A stretch of DNA of 62,468 nucleotides, taken from assembly GCA_000798955.1 (NCBI GenBank), contig JTLC01000009.1, positions 1 through 62,468 on the forward strand. The letters are read 5' to 3'. Positions 42,889 through 52,450 of the stretch are shown piece by piece; position 1 is the stretch's first letter; every line of letters starts with the position of its first letter. The stretch is from Firmicutes bacterium ZOR0006 (lineage in GTDB: Bacteria > Bacillota_I > Bacilli_A > Culicoidibacterales > ZOR0006). Under the pieces are notes generated by a model. It made no database searches and was not told the DNA's origin. It saw only the letters and a program-made list of their open reading frames with translations. Made by a program: the position numbers and the translations under genes.

Positions 42889-43962
42889 ATGGATTGGAAT
42901 ATGTTATATGAATTAACAATGGCTGATGGTGTTCCTGGAAATGAAAAAGAAGCACGTGATGTAATGGAAAAATACATCGCACCAGTTGCAGATACAGTCG
43001 AAACAGATCGTCTTGGAAGCTTAATTGCTAAAAAAATCGGAACTGAGAATGGACCGAAAGTTGTTGTTGCTGGACATTTAGATGAGATTGGTCTCATGGT
43101 AACACGCATTGAAGAGAGCGGTTATATTCGCTTTCAAACGCTTGGTGGTTGGTGGAGTCAAGTCATGTTGAGCCAACGTTTTACAATTACAACACGTGAA
43201 GGAAAAAAAGTAACGGGTGTGATTGGAAGTAAACCACCACATGTTTTAACACCAGAAGCACGTAATAAACCAGTTGATATTAAAGAGATGTTTATTGATT
43301 TAGGTGTTGCTTCAAAAGAAGAAGTATTAGCATTAGGTGTTCGTCCTGGAGATATGATTGCGCCATATTTTGAGAGTATGCGCATGAATAACGAAAAATA
43401 TTTATTAGCGAAAGCTTGGGATAACCGCATTGGTTGTGCAATTGCAATTGATGTTTTAGCGAATTTAAAAGATGTCAATCATGCAAACGTTGTTTACGGA
43501 GTCGGAACAGCACAAGAAGAAGTTGGATTACGTGGAGCTCGGACATCAGCAGCAGCTATTCAACCAGATATTGCTTTTGCTTTAGATGTTACAATTGCTG
43601 GTGATACGCCAGGAATGTCGCCAACAGAAGCAAGTGTGAAAATGGGAGAAGGTCCATGTATTATGTTATATGATGCATCAATGGTTGCTCATAAAGGATT
43701 ACGTGATTTTGTTGTGAATGTTGCTGAAGAATTAGAAATTCCATTCCAATTTGATGCATTAGCTGGTGGTGGAACTGACTCAGGTGCATATCACTTAAAT
43801 GGACAAGGAGTACCATCATTATCAATTTGTTTAGCATCACGTTACATTCATTCACATGCGAGTATGATTCATGAAGATGATTATTTAAATGCAACACGTT
43901 TAATTACAGAGGTAATTAAACGCTTAGATAAAGAAACAGTGGATACAATTATTTACGGATAA
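42889..43962 (+). CDS. M42 family metallo-aminopeptidase
   Basis: A 357-aa two-metal peptidase of the glutamyl-aminopeptidase/endoglucanase-like M42 family. Metal and catalytic residues are seen in [11 protein letters not shown] (His and Asp), AWDNRIGC (bridging Asp), [12 protein letters not shown] (Glu-Glu), [12 protein letters not shown] (Asp) and [10 protein letters not shown] (His). It trims N-terminal residues from cytoplasmic peptides, usually as a tetrahedral dodecamer. AAAGGAG supports ATG 42889. It is a single-gene unit with its own terminator. Confidence 0.93.
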   Translation: MDWNMLYELTMADGVPGNEKEARDVMEKYIAPVADTVETDRLGSLIAKKIGTENGPKVVVAGHLDEIGLMVTRIEESGYIRFQTLGGWWSQVMLSQRFTITTREGKKVTGVIGSKPPHVLTPEARNKPVDIKEMFIDLGVASKEEVLALGVRPGDMIAPYFESMRMNNEKYLLAKAWDNRIGCAIAIDVLANLKDVNHANVVYGVGTAQEEVGLRGARTSAAAIQPDIAFALDVTIAGDTPGMSPTEASVKMGEGPCIMLYDASMVAHKGLRDFVVNVAEELEIPFQFDALAGGGTDSGAYHLNGQGVPSLSICLASRYIHSHASMIHEDDYLNATRLITEVIKRLDKETVDTIIYG

Positions 43963-43971
43963 TTTAACGAA

Positions 43972-43998
43972 AAAAAGAGGAAAATATCCTCTTTTTTG
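43972..43998 (+). terminator. Intrinsic terminator after the M42 peptidase gene
   Basis: AAAGAGGA-aaata-TCCTCTTT followed by T residues. Confidence 0.88.
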
Positions 43999-44152
43999 TT
44001 GTATAATGAAACAATGAGAGTGCTGATGTTGGTACTTCGCCAAAGTAAAAGAGGAAGTATCAGCGCGCGAACAGATATGGCATTTTCCACCAGCAAAAAA
44101 ATGTGGGAATGGAAAATAGAATCTCTGTAGCACGCTGAAAACAGAAGCACGA

Positions 44153-44178
44153 AATAAGAGTGTGACAACGGTCTATTC
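44153..44178 (+). repeat. 26-bp direct repeat, copy 1
   Basis: Identical over 26 bases to 44297-44322; the copies start 144 bases apart. I did not see this sequence elsewhere in the window. Confidence 0.9.
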
Positions 44179-44296
44179 CAAGCTAGAAAGGTAGAGTGAT
44201 TTCTGTAAACAAATGGTAGTAAGGCGGTTTTGAAAAAAAGGAGAAACTTAGACTTACGAATTTGTGGAGGAAAGCACAGTTGGAGCCTCAAGAAAC

Positions 44297-44322
44297 AATA
44301 AGAGTGTGACAACGGTCTATTC
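44297..44322 (+). repeat. 26-bp direct repeat, copy 2
   Basis: Second identical copy, 68 bases before the start of the small membrane protein gene. The next bases (CATTCAG...GTGAATAG...GTGAATAGG) hold shorter repeats. Confidence 0.9.
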
Positions 44323-44389
44323 AATTCAATCAACATTCAGTAAATTGTGAATAGTAGTTTCACATCAACAGTGAATAGGAGGAATTATA

Positions 44390-44614
44390 ATGGGAAAAGA
44401 TCACAAAGGATATTCATCAGGGGAAAATAATCAAGCAGCAAAAACAATGAGTATTTTTCATGAACCACTTGTTAGTGGCAATCACGGATCATACATTCGA
44501 ATTTATGTAAATTCGGACAAACGTCAAGGCTGGAAAATTGCTGCAGCAACGGCAGTTGTTACAACAATTGCTGTAGTTGGCGCGGTGAAATGGTATCAGA
44601 AAAAGCAAAAATAA
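44390..44614 (+). CDS. Small membrane protein of unknown function
   Basis: A 74-aa protein. Residues 1-48 are polar (MGKDHKGYSSGENNQ; SGNHGSYIRIYVNSDK). A single membrane segment follows (WKIAAATAVVTTIAVVGAVKW), and the end is basic (YQKKQK). The strong AGGAGG ribosome site and a terminator 16 bases after the stop make it a real gene. I do not recognise the family. The topology may be N-out or N-in; the basic tail favours a cytoplasmic C-terminus. Confidence 0.75.
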   Translation: MGKDHKGYSSGENNQAAKTMSIFHEPLVSGNHGSYIRIYVNSDKRQGWKIAAATAVVTTIAVVGAVKWYQKKQK

Positions 44615-44629
44615 GATAAGAATATTAGC

Positions 44630-44670
44630 AAGCACCGCATTATTTGGACACGGATAATGCGGTGCTTTTG
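44630..44670 (+). terminator. Intrinsic terminator after the small membrane protein gene
   Basis: AAGCACCGCATTA and TAATGCGGTGCTT are perfect complements with a 12-base loop, followed by TTTG. Confidence 0.9.
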
Positions 44671-44746
44671 TTGATTCAGCTGCTGTTCGAATTGTGATTT
44701 CATAAGTTAATTACAATCTTGCGTTAAACTAAAATTAAAGCAAAAA

Positions 44747-44755
44747 TGTTATACT
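44747..44755 (+). promoter_or_regulatory. Extended -10 promoter of the LtaS-like gene
   Basis: TG-t-TATACT; no clear -35. It lies about 47 bases before the start codon. Confidence 0.5.
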
Positions 44756-44801
44756 TGGGAAGCATGTAAAATTTCTGTAAATCACACTGGAGAGAAACAC
44801 T

Positions 44802-46622
44802 ATGAAATTAAAAGAATTATTAACGAAAAAGCCACTCCTTTTTCTCATTGGGTATGCTATTTTCTTGGTTGTAATAAGCGAATGGATTAGCCGTGGGAGC
44901 CTGATTAGTACAGGTATCTGGCTTGTACCACATATCGGTGTCGTCTGCGCACTAATCGGTCTTTTTTTCCTGATTTTAGCAACAATTTATTTTTTAACAC
45001 GGCGAATGAAGCTGACCCTTTGGGTGACCACGATTCCAATTGTTGTCCTATCAATTGTGAACTACTATAAGATTCTGATGAATAGCAAACCACTGACGGT
45101 TTGGGATTTTGGGCTTATTGATGAATTAATGAAAATTCAAGGTGATATGACGTTTACGATTGCAGGACATGTCGTCTTAGCAGTTATTGTTGTCTTAGCA
45201 GCTTTAATTACAATTAGTAAAAAAATGTGGAAACAAAAACCGCCAAAAGTTCTTTGGTATAAAAGAATTGGTCAGGCAATTGGTACGAGTATCGTATTAG
45301 TTGCTTTAGTAGGTGGTGTTTATTTAAAACCAGCCATTTTTGAAATGATTGGTTTTGATGACACGCCCTACAACCAAGTGACATTTTATGAAAATAATGG
45401 TTTTATGAACTCATTGATTTATGGAATCAATGATAAATTAGCCTTAACGAATGTTGAAGTGACACCAGAAGCACAAAAAGTCATAGATGCTCAAAATCAG
45501 TTTATTGCTGAATTGCCAGAACCGAGCCAAAGACCAAATATTATCCTCTTACTCAATGAATCATTCATGGATGTCACAAAAATTCCGAATATCAAATTTA
45601 ATGAAGACCCATTACCAACGTACCGCGCACTTACTGCCGAGACGGTAACCGGTAATTTTGTTTCTTCTCAATTTGGTGGGGGAACATCGAATGTCGAGTA
45701 TGATGTGTTAACTGGACATACAAGTTTTGACTTACCAAAAGGGATGGTTCCGTATACGCAGTTAATACACCAACCAATCCAATCCCTCCCACAATTACTC
45801 GCTAGCTATGGTTACCAAAATACTTCGATTCATAGTTATACGGGATGGTTTTGGAATCGCGAAAGTGTGCATAAAAATTTAGGCTTTGAACAACTTCTTG
45901 ATGAGACTACATTTGTTGATCCAACAATGGTTGGACCATATATTAGTGATCAAGATTTTATGGATAAAATCATTGAGACTTTTGAAACAAATAAAGCAGC
46001 AGATCCAACACGACCGCAATTTATTTTTGGGATTTCGATGCAGAATCATGCACCATATGGTGGTGAAGATAAGTCGATTGGTGATGAGTCACCAATTGCA
46101 ATTACAGAATCAGAAGGACTAGATGCAGAAAGTGTAGAAGTGTTAGAAGATTATGCTCAATCGACATATTTGAGCGATTTAGCTTTAAAAAATTTGTTAG
46201 CTTACTTTGAGGCTCAAGATGAGCCAACAATTGTAGTCCAATTTGGTGATCATTTACCATCAATGGGAACGTTACTTGCTGAAGCTGGTTATCTCAATAA
46301 CCCGGATGAAACTGTATTTGAACAAACATTATCAAAATATACAACACCGGTTGTTTTTTGGGATAACTACGATCGACTATCACAAAGCGAAACAAAAGAT
46401 TTAGGCTATATTGGTGGGAATTATCTAGCACCAACCTTATTAGAAGCAGCGAATTTACCACTATCACCGTACTTCCAATTCTTACTCGATACGAAAGAGG
46501 AGATGGGAATGCCTTTCTTTGAATATTCGTTATTGCCAACTGGGGAACAACTCCAATCACCAGCAACAAACTTACGAGCAGCATACCAATACTTGGAAAG
46601 TTACTTTCTTTTTGGAAATTAA
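44802..46622 (+). CDS. LtaS-like phosphoglycerol transferase (sulfatase fold)
   Basis: A 606-aa membrane enzyme: five N-terminal membrane helices (to about residue 185), a linker, and an outside sulfatase-fold domain. It has NIILLLNESFMD (metal-binding Glu), FGGGTSNVEYDVLTGH (the Thr nucleophile), TGWFWNRESVHKNLGF, and FGDHLPSMG (metal-binding Asp-His). LtaS and relatives polymerise or transfer glycerol phosphate from phosphatidylglycerol. This copy, with TVWDFGLIDE in the membrane domain, is nearer to the wider LTA-synthase family than to the classical LtaS, so lipoteichoic acid synthesis is likely but not certain. Alone in its unit. Confidence 0.88.
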   Translation: MKLKELLTKKPLLFLIGYAIFLVVISEWISRGSLISTGIWLVPHIGVVCALIGLFFLILATIYFLTRRMKLTLWVTTIPIVVLSIVNYYKILMNSKPLTVWDFGLIDELMKIQGDMTFTIAGHVVLAVIVVLAALITISKKMWKQKPPKVLWYKRIGQAIGTSIVLVALVGGVYLKPAIFEMIGFDDTPYNQVTFYENNGFMNSLIYGINDKLALTNVEVTPEAQKVIDAQNQFIAELPEPSQRPNIILLLNESFMDVTKIPNIKFNEDPLPTYRALTAETVTGNFVSSQFGGGTSNVEYDVLTGHTSFDLPKGMVPYTQLIHQPIQSLPQLLASYGYQNTSIHSYTGWFWNRESVHKNLGFEQLLDETTFVDPTMVGPYISDQDFMDKIIETFETNKAADPTRPQFIFGISMQNHAPYGGEDKSIGDESPIAITESEGLDAESVEVLEDYAQSTYLSDLALKNLLAYFEAQDEPTIVVQFGDHLPSMGTLLAEAGYLNNPDETVFEQTLSKYTTPVVFWDNYDRLSQSETKDLGYIGGNYLAPTLLEAANLPLSPYFQFLLDTKEEMGMPFFEYSLLPTGEQLQSPATNLRAAYQYLESYFLFGN

Positions 46623-46626
46623 TGAT

Positions 46627-46659
46627 AAAAAACGCAATGGGGGAACCATTGCGTTTTTT
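46627..46659 (+). terminator. Intrinsic terminator after the LtaS-like gene
   Basis: AAAACGCAATGG-gggaa-CCATTGCGTTTT with a T run. Confidence 0.92.
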
Positions 46660-46698
46660 ACTGTGGATAACAAAAAGTACACGTTTCATCAGTGCATA

Positions 46699-46707
46699 TG
46701 CTATAAT
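46699..46707 (+). promoter_or_regulatory. Extended -10 promoter of the PHP phosphatase gene
   Basis: TG-c-TATAAT, about 28 bases before the start codon; no clear -35. Confidence 0.6.
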
Positions 46708-46734
46708 AAGCACAGAATTAAAGAGGTGGTTCCA

Positions 46735-47514
46735 ATGCAAAAAATAAATTTTCATACCCATACTAAACGGTGTAAACATGCTTTTGGAGAAGATGAGCAA
46801 TATGTTCAGGCAGCAATAGCTCATGGAATAATCCGATTGGGCTTTAGTGATCATGCACCATTCCCAGATGGGAGATGGTCATTTTCAAGAATGAGTTATC
46901 AGCAGTTACCAGGGTACTGTCAAAGTATTCGTCAGCTCGCTGAGAAGTATCGTGAGCAAATTGAAATTGAACTCGGTTTAGAAATTGAATATGATTCATC
47001 CCAGTTACATTACTATAGTCAACTGCTTGAACAAGAACAACTTGATTATTTATTGTTGGCACAACATTATTTTATTGATATGGATGATCAAGAACATAGT
47101 AGCTTTCAAATTACTCGGGCTCGGGACCTAGAATTATATGCATATACCTTGATTGAAGCGATGGAAACAGGAATTTTTGCATTTGTGGCTCATCCTGATG
47201 TCATGTTTAATAGTTATCCTGCATGGGATCACACATGTGAAAAAGTATCGCGAGCAATTTTGCAAGCAGCGCAAGATTTGCAATTGCCTCTCGAACTCAA
47301 TGCAAATGGTATTCGCAAAGGCTATCGTGAATTTGCTGATGGTGAGCGTCATCCGTATCCGCATCCGAGTTTTTGGGAGTTAGCGCAGCAGTATGATGTG
47401 CCTGTCATTATTAATTCTGACTGTCATCACTATGATGAAATGTTTGATGCGGCGATGGAGCAAGCCTACATTTATGCACAAAAGTGGCAACTACGCCTCG
47501 TTACTATAGTTTAA
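46735..47514 (+). CDS. PHP-domain phosphatase, histidinol-phosphatase (HisK) family
   Basis: A 259-aa PHP protein: NFHTHTKRCKHAFG (first two metal-binding His), FSDHAPFPDG, GLEIEYDS (Glu), LLAQHYFID, FVAHPDVMF and INSDCHHYDEMF (Asp and His). HisK-type enzymes remove phosphate from histidinol phosphate, but no other his gene is nearby, so another substrate is possible. AAAGAGGTGG supports ATG 46735; a longer frame back into the LtaS-like gene is rejected. It is followed 19 bases later by the methyltransferase gene. Confidence 0.88.
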   Translation: MQKINFHTHTKRCKHAFGEDEQYVQAAIAHGIIRLGFSDHAPFPDGRWSFSRMSYQQLPGYCQSIRQLAEKYREQIEIELGLEIEYDSSQLHYYSQLLEQEQLDYLLLAQHYFIDMDDQEHSSFQITRARDLELYAYTLIEAMETGIFAFVAHPDVMFNSYPAWDHTCEKVSRAILQAAQDLQLPLELNANGIRKGYREFADGERHPYPHPSFWELAQQYDVPVIINSDCHHYDEMFDAAMEQAYIYAQKWQLRLVTIV

Positions 47515-47533
47515 TAAAAAGGAGCAGATAAGT

Positions 47534-48265
47534 ATGCAGATGATAGAATCAGTTCACAATCCAAAAGTCAAAGAGTGGGTAAAATTACAACAAAAAAAAT
47601 ATCGCCAACAAAACCAGCAGTTTATTGTCGAAGGTGAACATTTAGTTGAGGAGGCTTTGAAGGCTGGTGTTGTCCAAGCAGTAGTTACAACACGCACAAG
47701 CTTTTCGACAGATGCACCAGTATATGTTGTGAATGAAGCCGTATTAGCAAAATTAGCAATGACACCGACGCATCAAGATATTATGGCTATTTGTGATATG
47801 GTCGCAGTGGCACCAACACAGCTGAAACGTGTGCTACTGCTCGATGCTATCCAAGATCCAGGTAATTTAGGGACGCTGATTCGAAGTGCTTTGGCATTTG
47901 CTGTGGATGCAGTTGTACTAGGGAAAGGCACAGTTGATGTATATAATGAAAAAGTGCTCCGATCGACACAAGGTGCTATTTTTCACTTGCCAGTAATTCA
48001 AGCCGATTTACAAATGTATATTCCAGAATTACAAGCTCAAGGAATTGAAGTCATTGGTACAAGCTTACATCACGCCGTCGATTTACAATCACTTGAGGGG
48101 CCAGAGTGCTGGGCGTTATTATTGGGAAATGAGGGGCAAGGGGTACAGCAATCATTACTCGATTTGACAGATGAAAATATTTTTATTGAAATGAGTTCTG
48201 CAGCTGAGAGTTTAAATGTTGCAGTGGCCGGAAGTATTGCTCTGTACCAATTAAGCGTCAAATAA
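47534..48265 (+). CDS. SpoU/TrmH-family RNA methyltransferase
   Basis: A 243-aa SPOUT enzyme that methylates a ribose 2'-OH in rRNA or tRNA with SAM. Motif 1 is LDAIQDPGNLGTLIRSALAF, motif 2 is LLGNEGQGV and motif 3 is IEMSSAAESLNVAVAGSIAL. The N-terminal substrate domain starts ESVHNPKVKEWVKLQQ. A gene of this type just before pheST is usual in Bacillota. GGAGCAGATAAGT precedes the ATG at 47534; ATG 47540 is also possible. Confidence 0.92.
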   Translation: MQMIESVHNPKVKEWVKLQQKKYRQQNQQFIVEGEHLVEEALKAGVVQAVVTTRTSFSTDAPVYVVNEAVLAKLAMTPTHQDIMAICDMVAVAPTQLKRVLLLDAIQDPGNLGTLIRSALAFAVDAVVLGKGTVDVYNEKVLRSTQGAIFHLPVIQADLQMYIPELQAQGIEVIGTSLHHAVDLQSLEGPECWALLLGNEGQGVQQSLLDLTDENIFIEMSSAAESLNVAVAGSIALYQLSVK

Positions 48266-48268
48266 AAA

Positions 48269-48296
48269 GCCTAGTCGCACCAACGGCTGACTAGGC
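48269..48296 (+). terminator. Hairpin after the methyltransferase gene, weak terminator
   Basis: GCCTAGTC and GACTAGGC are perfect complements around a 12-base loop, but no T run follows (aaatagtatg). Confidence 0.45.
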
Positions 48297-48348
48297 AAAT
48301 AGTATGAGTAAAGAAAAGAAAGAAAAACTTCATAATTAGGAGGGAAGC

Positions 48349-48435
48349 ATGAATAGCAGTGACAACAAATACTATTCTCACTTGTCAAGGGTCGAACAAG
48401 ACAATTCCCTCACTTACGACTGCGTTGGTCAGTAG
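48349..48435 (+). CDS. Possible 28-aa small protein
   Basis: ATG 48349 follows AGGAGGGA at an ideal distance and opens 28 codons: MNSSDNKYYSHLSRVEQDN... ending DCVGQ. The peptide is polar with one Cys. No homologue comes to mind. It lies in the 310-base stretch between the methyltransferase hairpin and the pheS promoter, which holds no other gene. The ribosome site is the only support, so it may be chance. Confidence 0.35.
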   Translation: MNSSDNKYYSHLSRVEQDNSLTYDCVGQ

Positions 48436-48581
48436 TAAGATTATATTTAGTTTATCCTATCTAAAGAGCAAAAAAAACGAAAACCTTTAGTAATTTTCTG
48501 TGTTTTTTTAATGAATAATGATAAATTCTCATCACGATAAATACGATATGAAAAATATCGAAATGAAACGCTAACAAGTGC

Positions 48582-48610
48582 TTGACGATAGTCGTTAAAA
48601 AGGGTATACT
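48582..48610 (+). promoter_or_regulatory. Promoter of pheST
   Basis: TTGACG, 17-base spacer, TATACT, directly before the T-box leader. Confidence 0.9.
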
Positions 48611-48616
48611 TACGCT

Positions 48617-48862
48617 TAGAAAAACGATGATAAAGAAGTAGTAGCAGTCATTGAAAAATGTCGAGAGAGAAGTGCCAGGGCTGAGAGCATTTTCATTTTT
48701 TGGATTGTGAATTCGTCTTTGGAGTTGCTTGTTGTAAAGCACATGCAAAAACAAGCCGGAAGTCCCCGTTATGGACAAAGAGCGTATCGTGTGAACACGA
48801 TAAACTTGGGTGGTACCGCGAAGTTATTCGTCCCTTGATTTAATCAAGGGGCGTTTTTTATT
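48617..48862 (+). promoter_or_regulatory. T-box leader of pheST
   Basis: TGGGTGGTACCGCG at 48807-48820 is the T-box core. The terminator is CCCTTGATT-ta-AATCAAGGG and T6 (48831-48862). A TTC near 48712 could be the Phe specifier, but I could not fold stem I with certainty. Confidence 0.92.
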
Positions 48863-48909
48863 TTTTGCCAACCAACAAGAACGCCAAAACCATTACTTTG
48901 GAGGGTATT

Positions 48910-49950
48910 ATGAGCGAACAACACACATTGTTAGAAGAATTGTTAGCAACTGCACTTGTTGAAGTGCAAACCGATGATTTAAAAAGTTTAAATGATGTCC
49001 GTGTCAAATATTTAGGAAAAAAAGGACCGATTCAAGAAGCGATGAAGGCGATGAAAGGCATGGAGCCAGAAGCCAGAAAAGAATTTGGTCAACTCGTGAA
49101 CACGGTCAAAGGACAAATTGCAGCAGCAGTAGAAAATCGTTTGCTAGAGTTAGAGCAAGCAGCAATTGCCCAACGATTAGCAAATGAAACTTTAGATATT
49201 ACATTGCCAGCACAAAATTTGCATACAGGAAGTATTCATCCGTTACAACAAGTTGTTGATGATATTACAGCATTTTTCCGCTCAATGGGCTATGAAGCTG
49301 CTGAAGGACCAGAAGTAGAAACAGATTTCTATAATTTTGAAATGTTGAATTTACCACACGATCACCCAGCACGAGATATGCAAGATAGTTTCTATGTTGA
49401 TCCACATCGTTTATTACGGACACACACTTCAGGTGTTCAAGCACGGACATTTGAATCACGAACAGAAGCGCAATTGCCAATCAAAGTTATCTGTCCTGGA
49501 AAAGTGTATCGCCGTGATGATGATGATGCTACACATTCACACCAATTTATGCAAATTGAAGCTTTTATCGTTGATGAAAATATTTCAATGGCAAATTTAA
49601 AAGGAACATTACAAGCATTAGCCCGTCATTTATTTGGTGCCGATCGTGAAATTCGTTTACGCCCATCATTCTTCCCATTTACAGAACCAAGTGTTGAAGT
49701 TGATGTATCATGTGCGAAATGTAATGGAGCCGGATGTAACGTTTGTAAGCAAACTGGATGGATTGAAATTTTGGGAGCAGGACTTATTCACCCAAATGTC
49801 TTAACAATGACAGGATTTGATCCACAAAAAGTCAGTGGTTTTGCTTTAGGAATGGGTGTTGAGCGTATTGCCATGCTCAAATACGGAATTGAAGATATTC
49901 GTCATTTCTACGTGAATGACCTTCGATTCTTAAATCAATTTAAGCGCTAA
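48910..49950 (+). CDS. pheS: Phenylalanyl-tRNA synthetase alpha subunit
   Basis: A 346-aa class II catalytic subunit. An N-terminal coiled coil that binds tRNA (residues 1-85) is followed by [15 protein letters not shown]-type motif 1 ([13 protein letters not shown]), motif 2 [15 protein letters not shown], and motif 3 [20 protein letters not shown] lies before ATG 48910. pheT starts 11 bases after its stop. The T-box leader controls both. Confidence 0.97.
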   Translation: MSEQHTLLEELLATALVEVQTDDLKSLNDVRVKYLGKKGPIQEAMKAMKGMEPEARKEFGQLVNTVKGQIAAAVENRLLELEQAAIAQRLANETLDITLPAQNLHTGSIHPLQQVVDDITAFFRSMGYEAAEGPEVETDFYNFEMLNLPHDHPARDMQDSFYVDPHRLLRTHTSGVQARTFESRTEAQLPIKVICPGKVYRRDDDDATHSHQFMQIEAFIVDENISMANLKGTLQALARHLFGADREIRLRPSFFPFTEPSVEVDVSCAKCNGAGCNVCKQTGWIEILGAGLIHPNVLTMTGFDPQKVSGFALGMGVERIAMLKYGIEDIRHFYVNDLRFLNQFKR

Positions 49951-49961
49951 GGAGTGAGAAA

Positions 49962-52382
49962 ATGTTAGTTTCATTAAACTGGTTGAAAGATTATTTAGAT
50001 GTAGAAACGTTACCAAATGCAGAAGATTTGGCACATCAATTATCAGTTCGTGGTGGACTTGAAGTTGAAGGAATTGAAGAAATCGGTGATTTTGAAAATG
50101 TTGTTATCGGGTATGTTGAAAGTAAAGAACAACATCCAGAAGCTGACCGCTTAAATGTGTGTCAAGTCAACGTTGGTGAAGAGACAGTATTACAAATCGT
50201 TTGTGGAGCACCGAATGTTGCTGCCGGACAAAAAGTGATTGTTGCCAAAATTGGAGCAGTTTTACCAGGAAATTTCAAAATTAAAAAAGCTAAACTTCGT
50301 GGTGTTGAATCGCAAGGAATGATTTGTGCACTTGAAGAATTAGGCATTGATGCGAAGTATGTTAGCGATGAATTTAAAGATGGTATCCAAGTATTACCGG
50401 AAGATGCACCAATCGGTAAAGATGCAATGGAGTACTTACACCTACGCGATACGGTTTTAGAATTAAGTTTAACACCAGATCGTGCTGATGCGATGAGCAT
50501 TCAAGGGGTAGCTTATGAAGTGGCCGCTTTATACGGTCTTGATCCAATGGAACCGGTCGCAACATATCCAGGCGCAAATTCGAATCAGGAAGTATTAACA
50601 AAAGTTGAATTACTAACAGAAAAATGTTATCAGTATTTAGCGAAAGTTGTTACGGATGTTACCGTTGCTCCAGCACCACAATTTATCCAGTCTCGCTTAA
50701 TTGCAAGTGGAATTCGTCCAATTAACAACGTTGTCGATATTACGAACTACGTGATGTTAGAAACAGGACAGCCACTTCATGCCTTTGACTTGGCAAAATT
50801 TACAGCACCACAAGTTATTGTACGGCAAGCAAACGAAGGCGAAACAATTGTTACGCTTGATGAAAAAGAGCGTACGTTAACAACAGAAGATATTGTTGTG
50901 ACAGATGGTGAAAAAGCCGTTGCATTAGCTGGAGTAATGGGTGGAGCAAATAGTGAAGTTGATGCTCAGACAACAACAATTTTACTTGAGTCAGCAATTT
51001 TTGCTCCGACTTCAGTACGTCGAACGTCGAATCGTTTAGCATTACGGAGTGATTCAAGTTCACGATTTGAAAAAGGTCTAGATCCAGAAATGATGATTCA
51101 AGCGATTGAGCGTGCTGCTCAGTTACTAGCATTATATGCTGGTGCGACACCAACAAAAGATATTATGGCAAATATCCAAACAGAAATTACGAATCCGACA
51201 ATTTCAGTAACGATTACACAAATTAACCAAAAACTAGGAGTTGTGTTAACGCAAGACGAAATTGAGGGAATTCTTGATAATCTTGGATTTGAATATACAG
51301 TGGAAAACGCAATTTTTGCTGTAACTGCACCAACACGTCGCCGTGATATTAAAATTGTCGAGGATGTTGTTGAAGAAATTGGGCGTATTTATGGCTTTGA
51401 TAATATTCCAGCAATCTTGCCAAGTCTTGAAATTACACCAGTACAACCAACATTATTACAATCATTACGTCAAGAAGCACAAGCAACATTAGCAGGTGTG
51501 GGGCTACAACAAGTCGTGACATATTCATTGACATCACCAAAGTCAGTCCATACATTTGTACCGGAAAATCGTCAATTAGCAGCAGTATCACTGATGATGC
51601 CGATGAGTGAAGAACGCTCATATATGCGTCAATCAATTGTCCCAAGTTTAATTGAAACGATTGCGTACAATCAAGCACGAACGCAAAAAAATGTGGCAAT
51701 CTTTGAAGTAAGTCGTGTGTATGGTCAAACACAAGAGACAACTTTAGTGGAAAAAGAACATATTGCTTTAGCGGCAACAGGTGATTGGCAAGCATCGATG
51801 CATGATAAACAAGCAGTTGATTTTTACACAATGAAAGGAATGGTTGAAGCACTCTTAGTAAATTATGGTGTGATGACAGCAATAACGTACCAACGTTCAA
51901 CAATGAAAGATTTACACCCAGGGCGTAGTGCCGATCTCTTCTTAGATGGCACATATTTAGGTGTTATTGGTCAAATTCATCCGCAAACGGCAAAAGAGTT
52001 TGATGTCGATGCGAATATTTATGTTGCTGAATTAGATTTGTCATTATTAGCAACACGTGTTCCAGCCGGAATGGAACGTATTACGTATGATCAAGTTTCA
52101 AAGTTTCCATCAATGACACGTGACTTAGCTGTTGTTGTCGGGAATGATGTTTTAGCTCAAGATATTGTTCAAGTTGCACGTCAGGCAGCCGGACAATATT
52201 TAACGACTGCTCACGTCTTTGACGTGTATGCTGGTGAGCATATGCCAGTTGGCAAAAAATCAGTGAGTATTTCACTGACATTTAACAATAAAGAACAGAC
52301 ATTAGAAGCAGATGTTGTTCAAAATGCAACGGAAAAAGTCCTTGCAGCACTCGCAACAGAGCTCAACGCAACACTTCGTTAA
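49962..52382 (+). CDS. pheT: Phenylalanyl-tRNA synthetase beta subunit
   Basis: An 806-aa subunit of usual length. It has the N-terminal OB-fold tRNA-binding domain (HPEADRLNVCQVNVG, near residue 50), the B3/B4 editing core (GIRPINNVVDITNYVMLETG, then HAFDLAKF), the B5 domain with RRDIKIVEDVVEEIGRIYG, the catalytic-like core, and the C-terminal anticodon-binding FDX domain (FPSMTRDLAVVV ... SVSISLTF). It forms the alpha2-beta2 enzyme with PheS and removes mischarged Tyr. AAGGAGTG supports the start. Confidence 0.97.
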   Translation: MLVSLNWLKDYLDVETLPNAEDLAHQLSVRGGLEVEGIEEIGDFENVVIGYVESKEQHPEADRLNVCQVNVGEETVLQIVCGAPNVAAGQKVIVAKIGAVLPGNFKIKKAKLRGVESQGMICALEELGIDAKYVSDEFKDGIQVLPEDAPIGKDAMEYLHLRDTVLELSLTPDRADAMSIQGVAYEVAALYGLDPMEPVATYPGANSNQEVLTKVELLTEKCYQYLAKVVTDVTVAPAPQFIQSRLIASGIRPINNVVDITNYVMLETGQPLHAFDLAKFTAPQVIVRQANEGETIVTLDEKERTLTTEDIVVTDGEKAVALAGVMGGANSEVDAQTTTILLESAIFAPTSVRRTSNRLALRSDSSSRFEKGLDPEMMIQAIERAAQLLALYAGATPTKDIMANIQTEITNPTISVTITQINQKLGVVLTQDEIEGILDNLGFEYTVENAIFAVTAPTRRRDIKIVEDVVEEIGRIYGFDNIPAILPSLEITPVQPTLLQSLRQEAQATLAGVGLQQVVTYSLTSPKSVHTFVPENRQLAAVSLMMPMSEERSYMRQSIVPSLIETIAYNQARTQKNVAIFEVSRVYGQTQETTLVEKEHIALAATGDWQASMHDKQAVDFYTMKGMVEALLVNYGVMTAITYQRSTMKDLHPGRSADLFLDGTYLGVIGQIHPQTAKEFDVDANIYVAELDLSLLATRVPAGMERITYDQVSKFPSMTRDLAVVVGNDVLAQDIVQVARQAAGQYLTTAHVFDVYAGEHMPVGKKSVSISLTFNNKEQTLEADVVQNATEKVLAALATELNATLR

Positions 52383-52385
52383 AAT

Positions 52386-52434
52386 GAAAAAAAGGTGAAG
52401 AATTCCATTTTCTTGGATTTTTCGCCTTTTTTTT
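52386..52434 (+). terminator. Intrinsic terminator after pheT
   Basis: AAAAAAGGTGAAgAATTCC folds on GGATTTTTCGCCTTTTTT, then a T run. Confidence 0.85.
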
Positions 52435-52450
52435 GTTTAGGGACAGATTT

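Larger units (their letters stand above)
44002..44389 (+). other. Structured intergenic region with 26-bp direct repeats
   Basis: About 390 bases with no gene. A TATAAT box is at 44002-44007. A 26-bp direct repeat (AATAAGAGTGTGAC... ending GGTCTATTC) is at 44153-44178 and 44297-44322; a partial third match (AATGAGAGTG) is near 44013. The first 150 bases can fold: GGTACTTC/GAAGTATC, an outer helix TCAGCG...CGCTGA that continues with GC/GC and ACAGA/TCTGT-like pairs, and an inner ATTTTCCA/TGGAAAAT stem. It may be a small RNA or a leader for the small membrane protein gene. I recognise no known RNA class. Confidence 0.45.

Noticed and set aside
44153-44322. CRISPR-like pair of 26-bp repeats
   Set aside because: Only two full copies, 118 bases apart, with no cas genes and no regular spacing.
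43924-44336. Minus-strand open frames (69 and 127 aa) across the repeat region
   Set aside because: They cover the terminator and the repeats, have aromatic/Cys-rich chance composition and no ribosome site.
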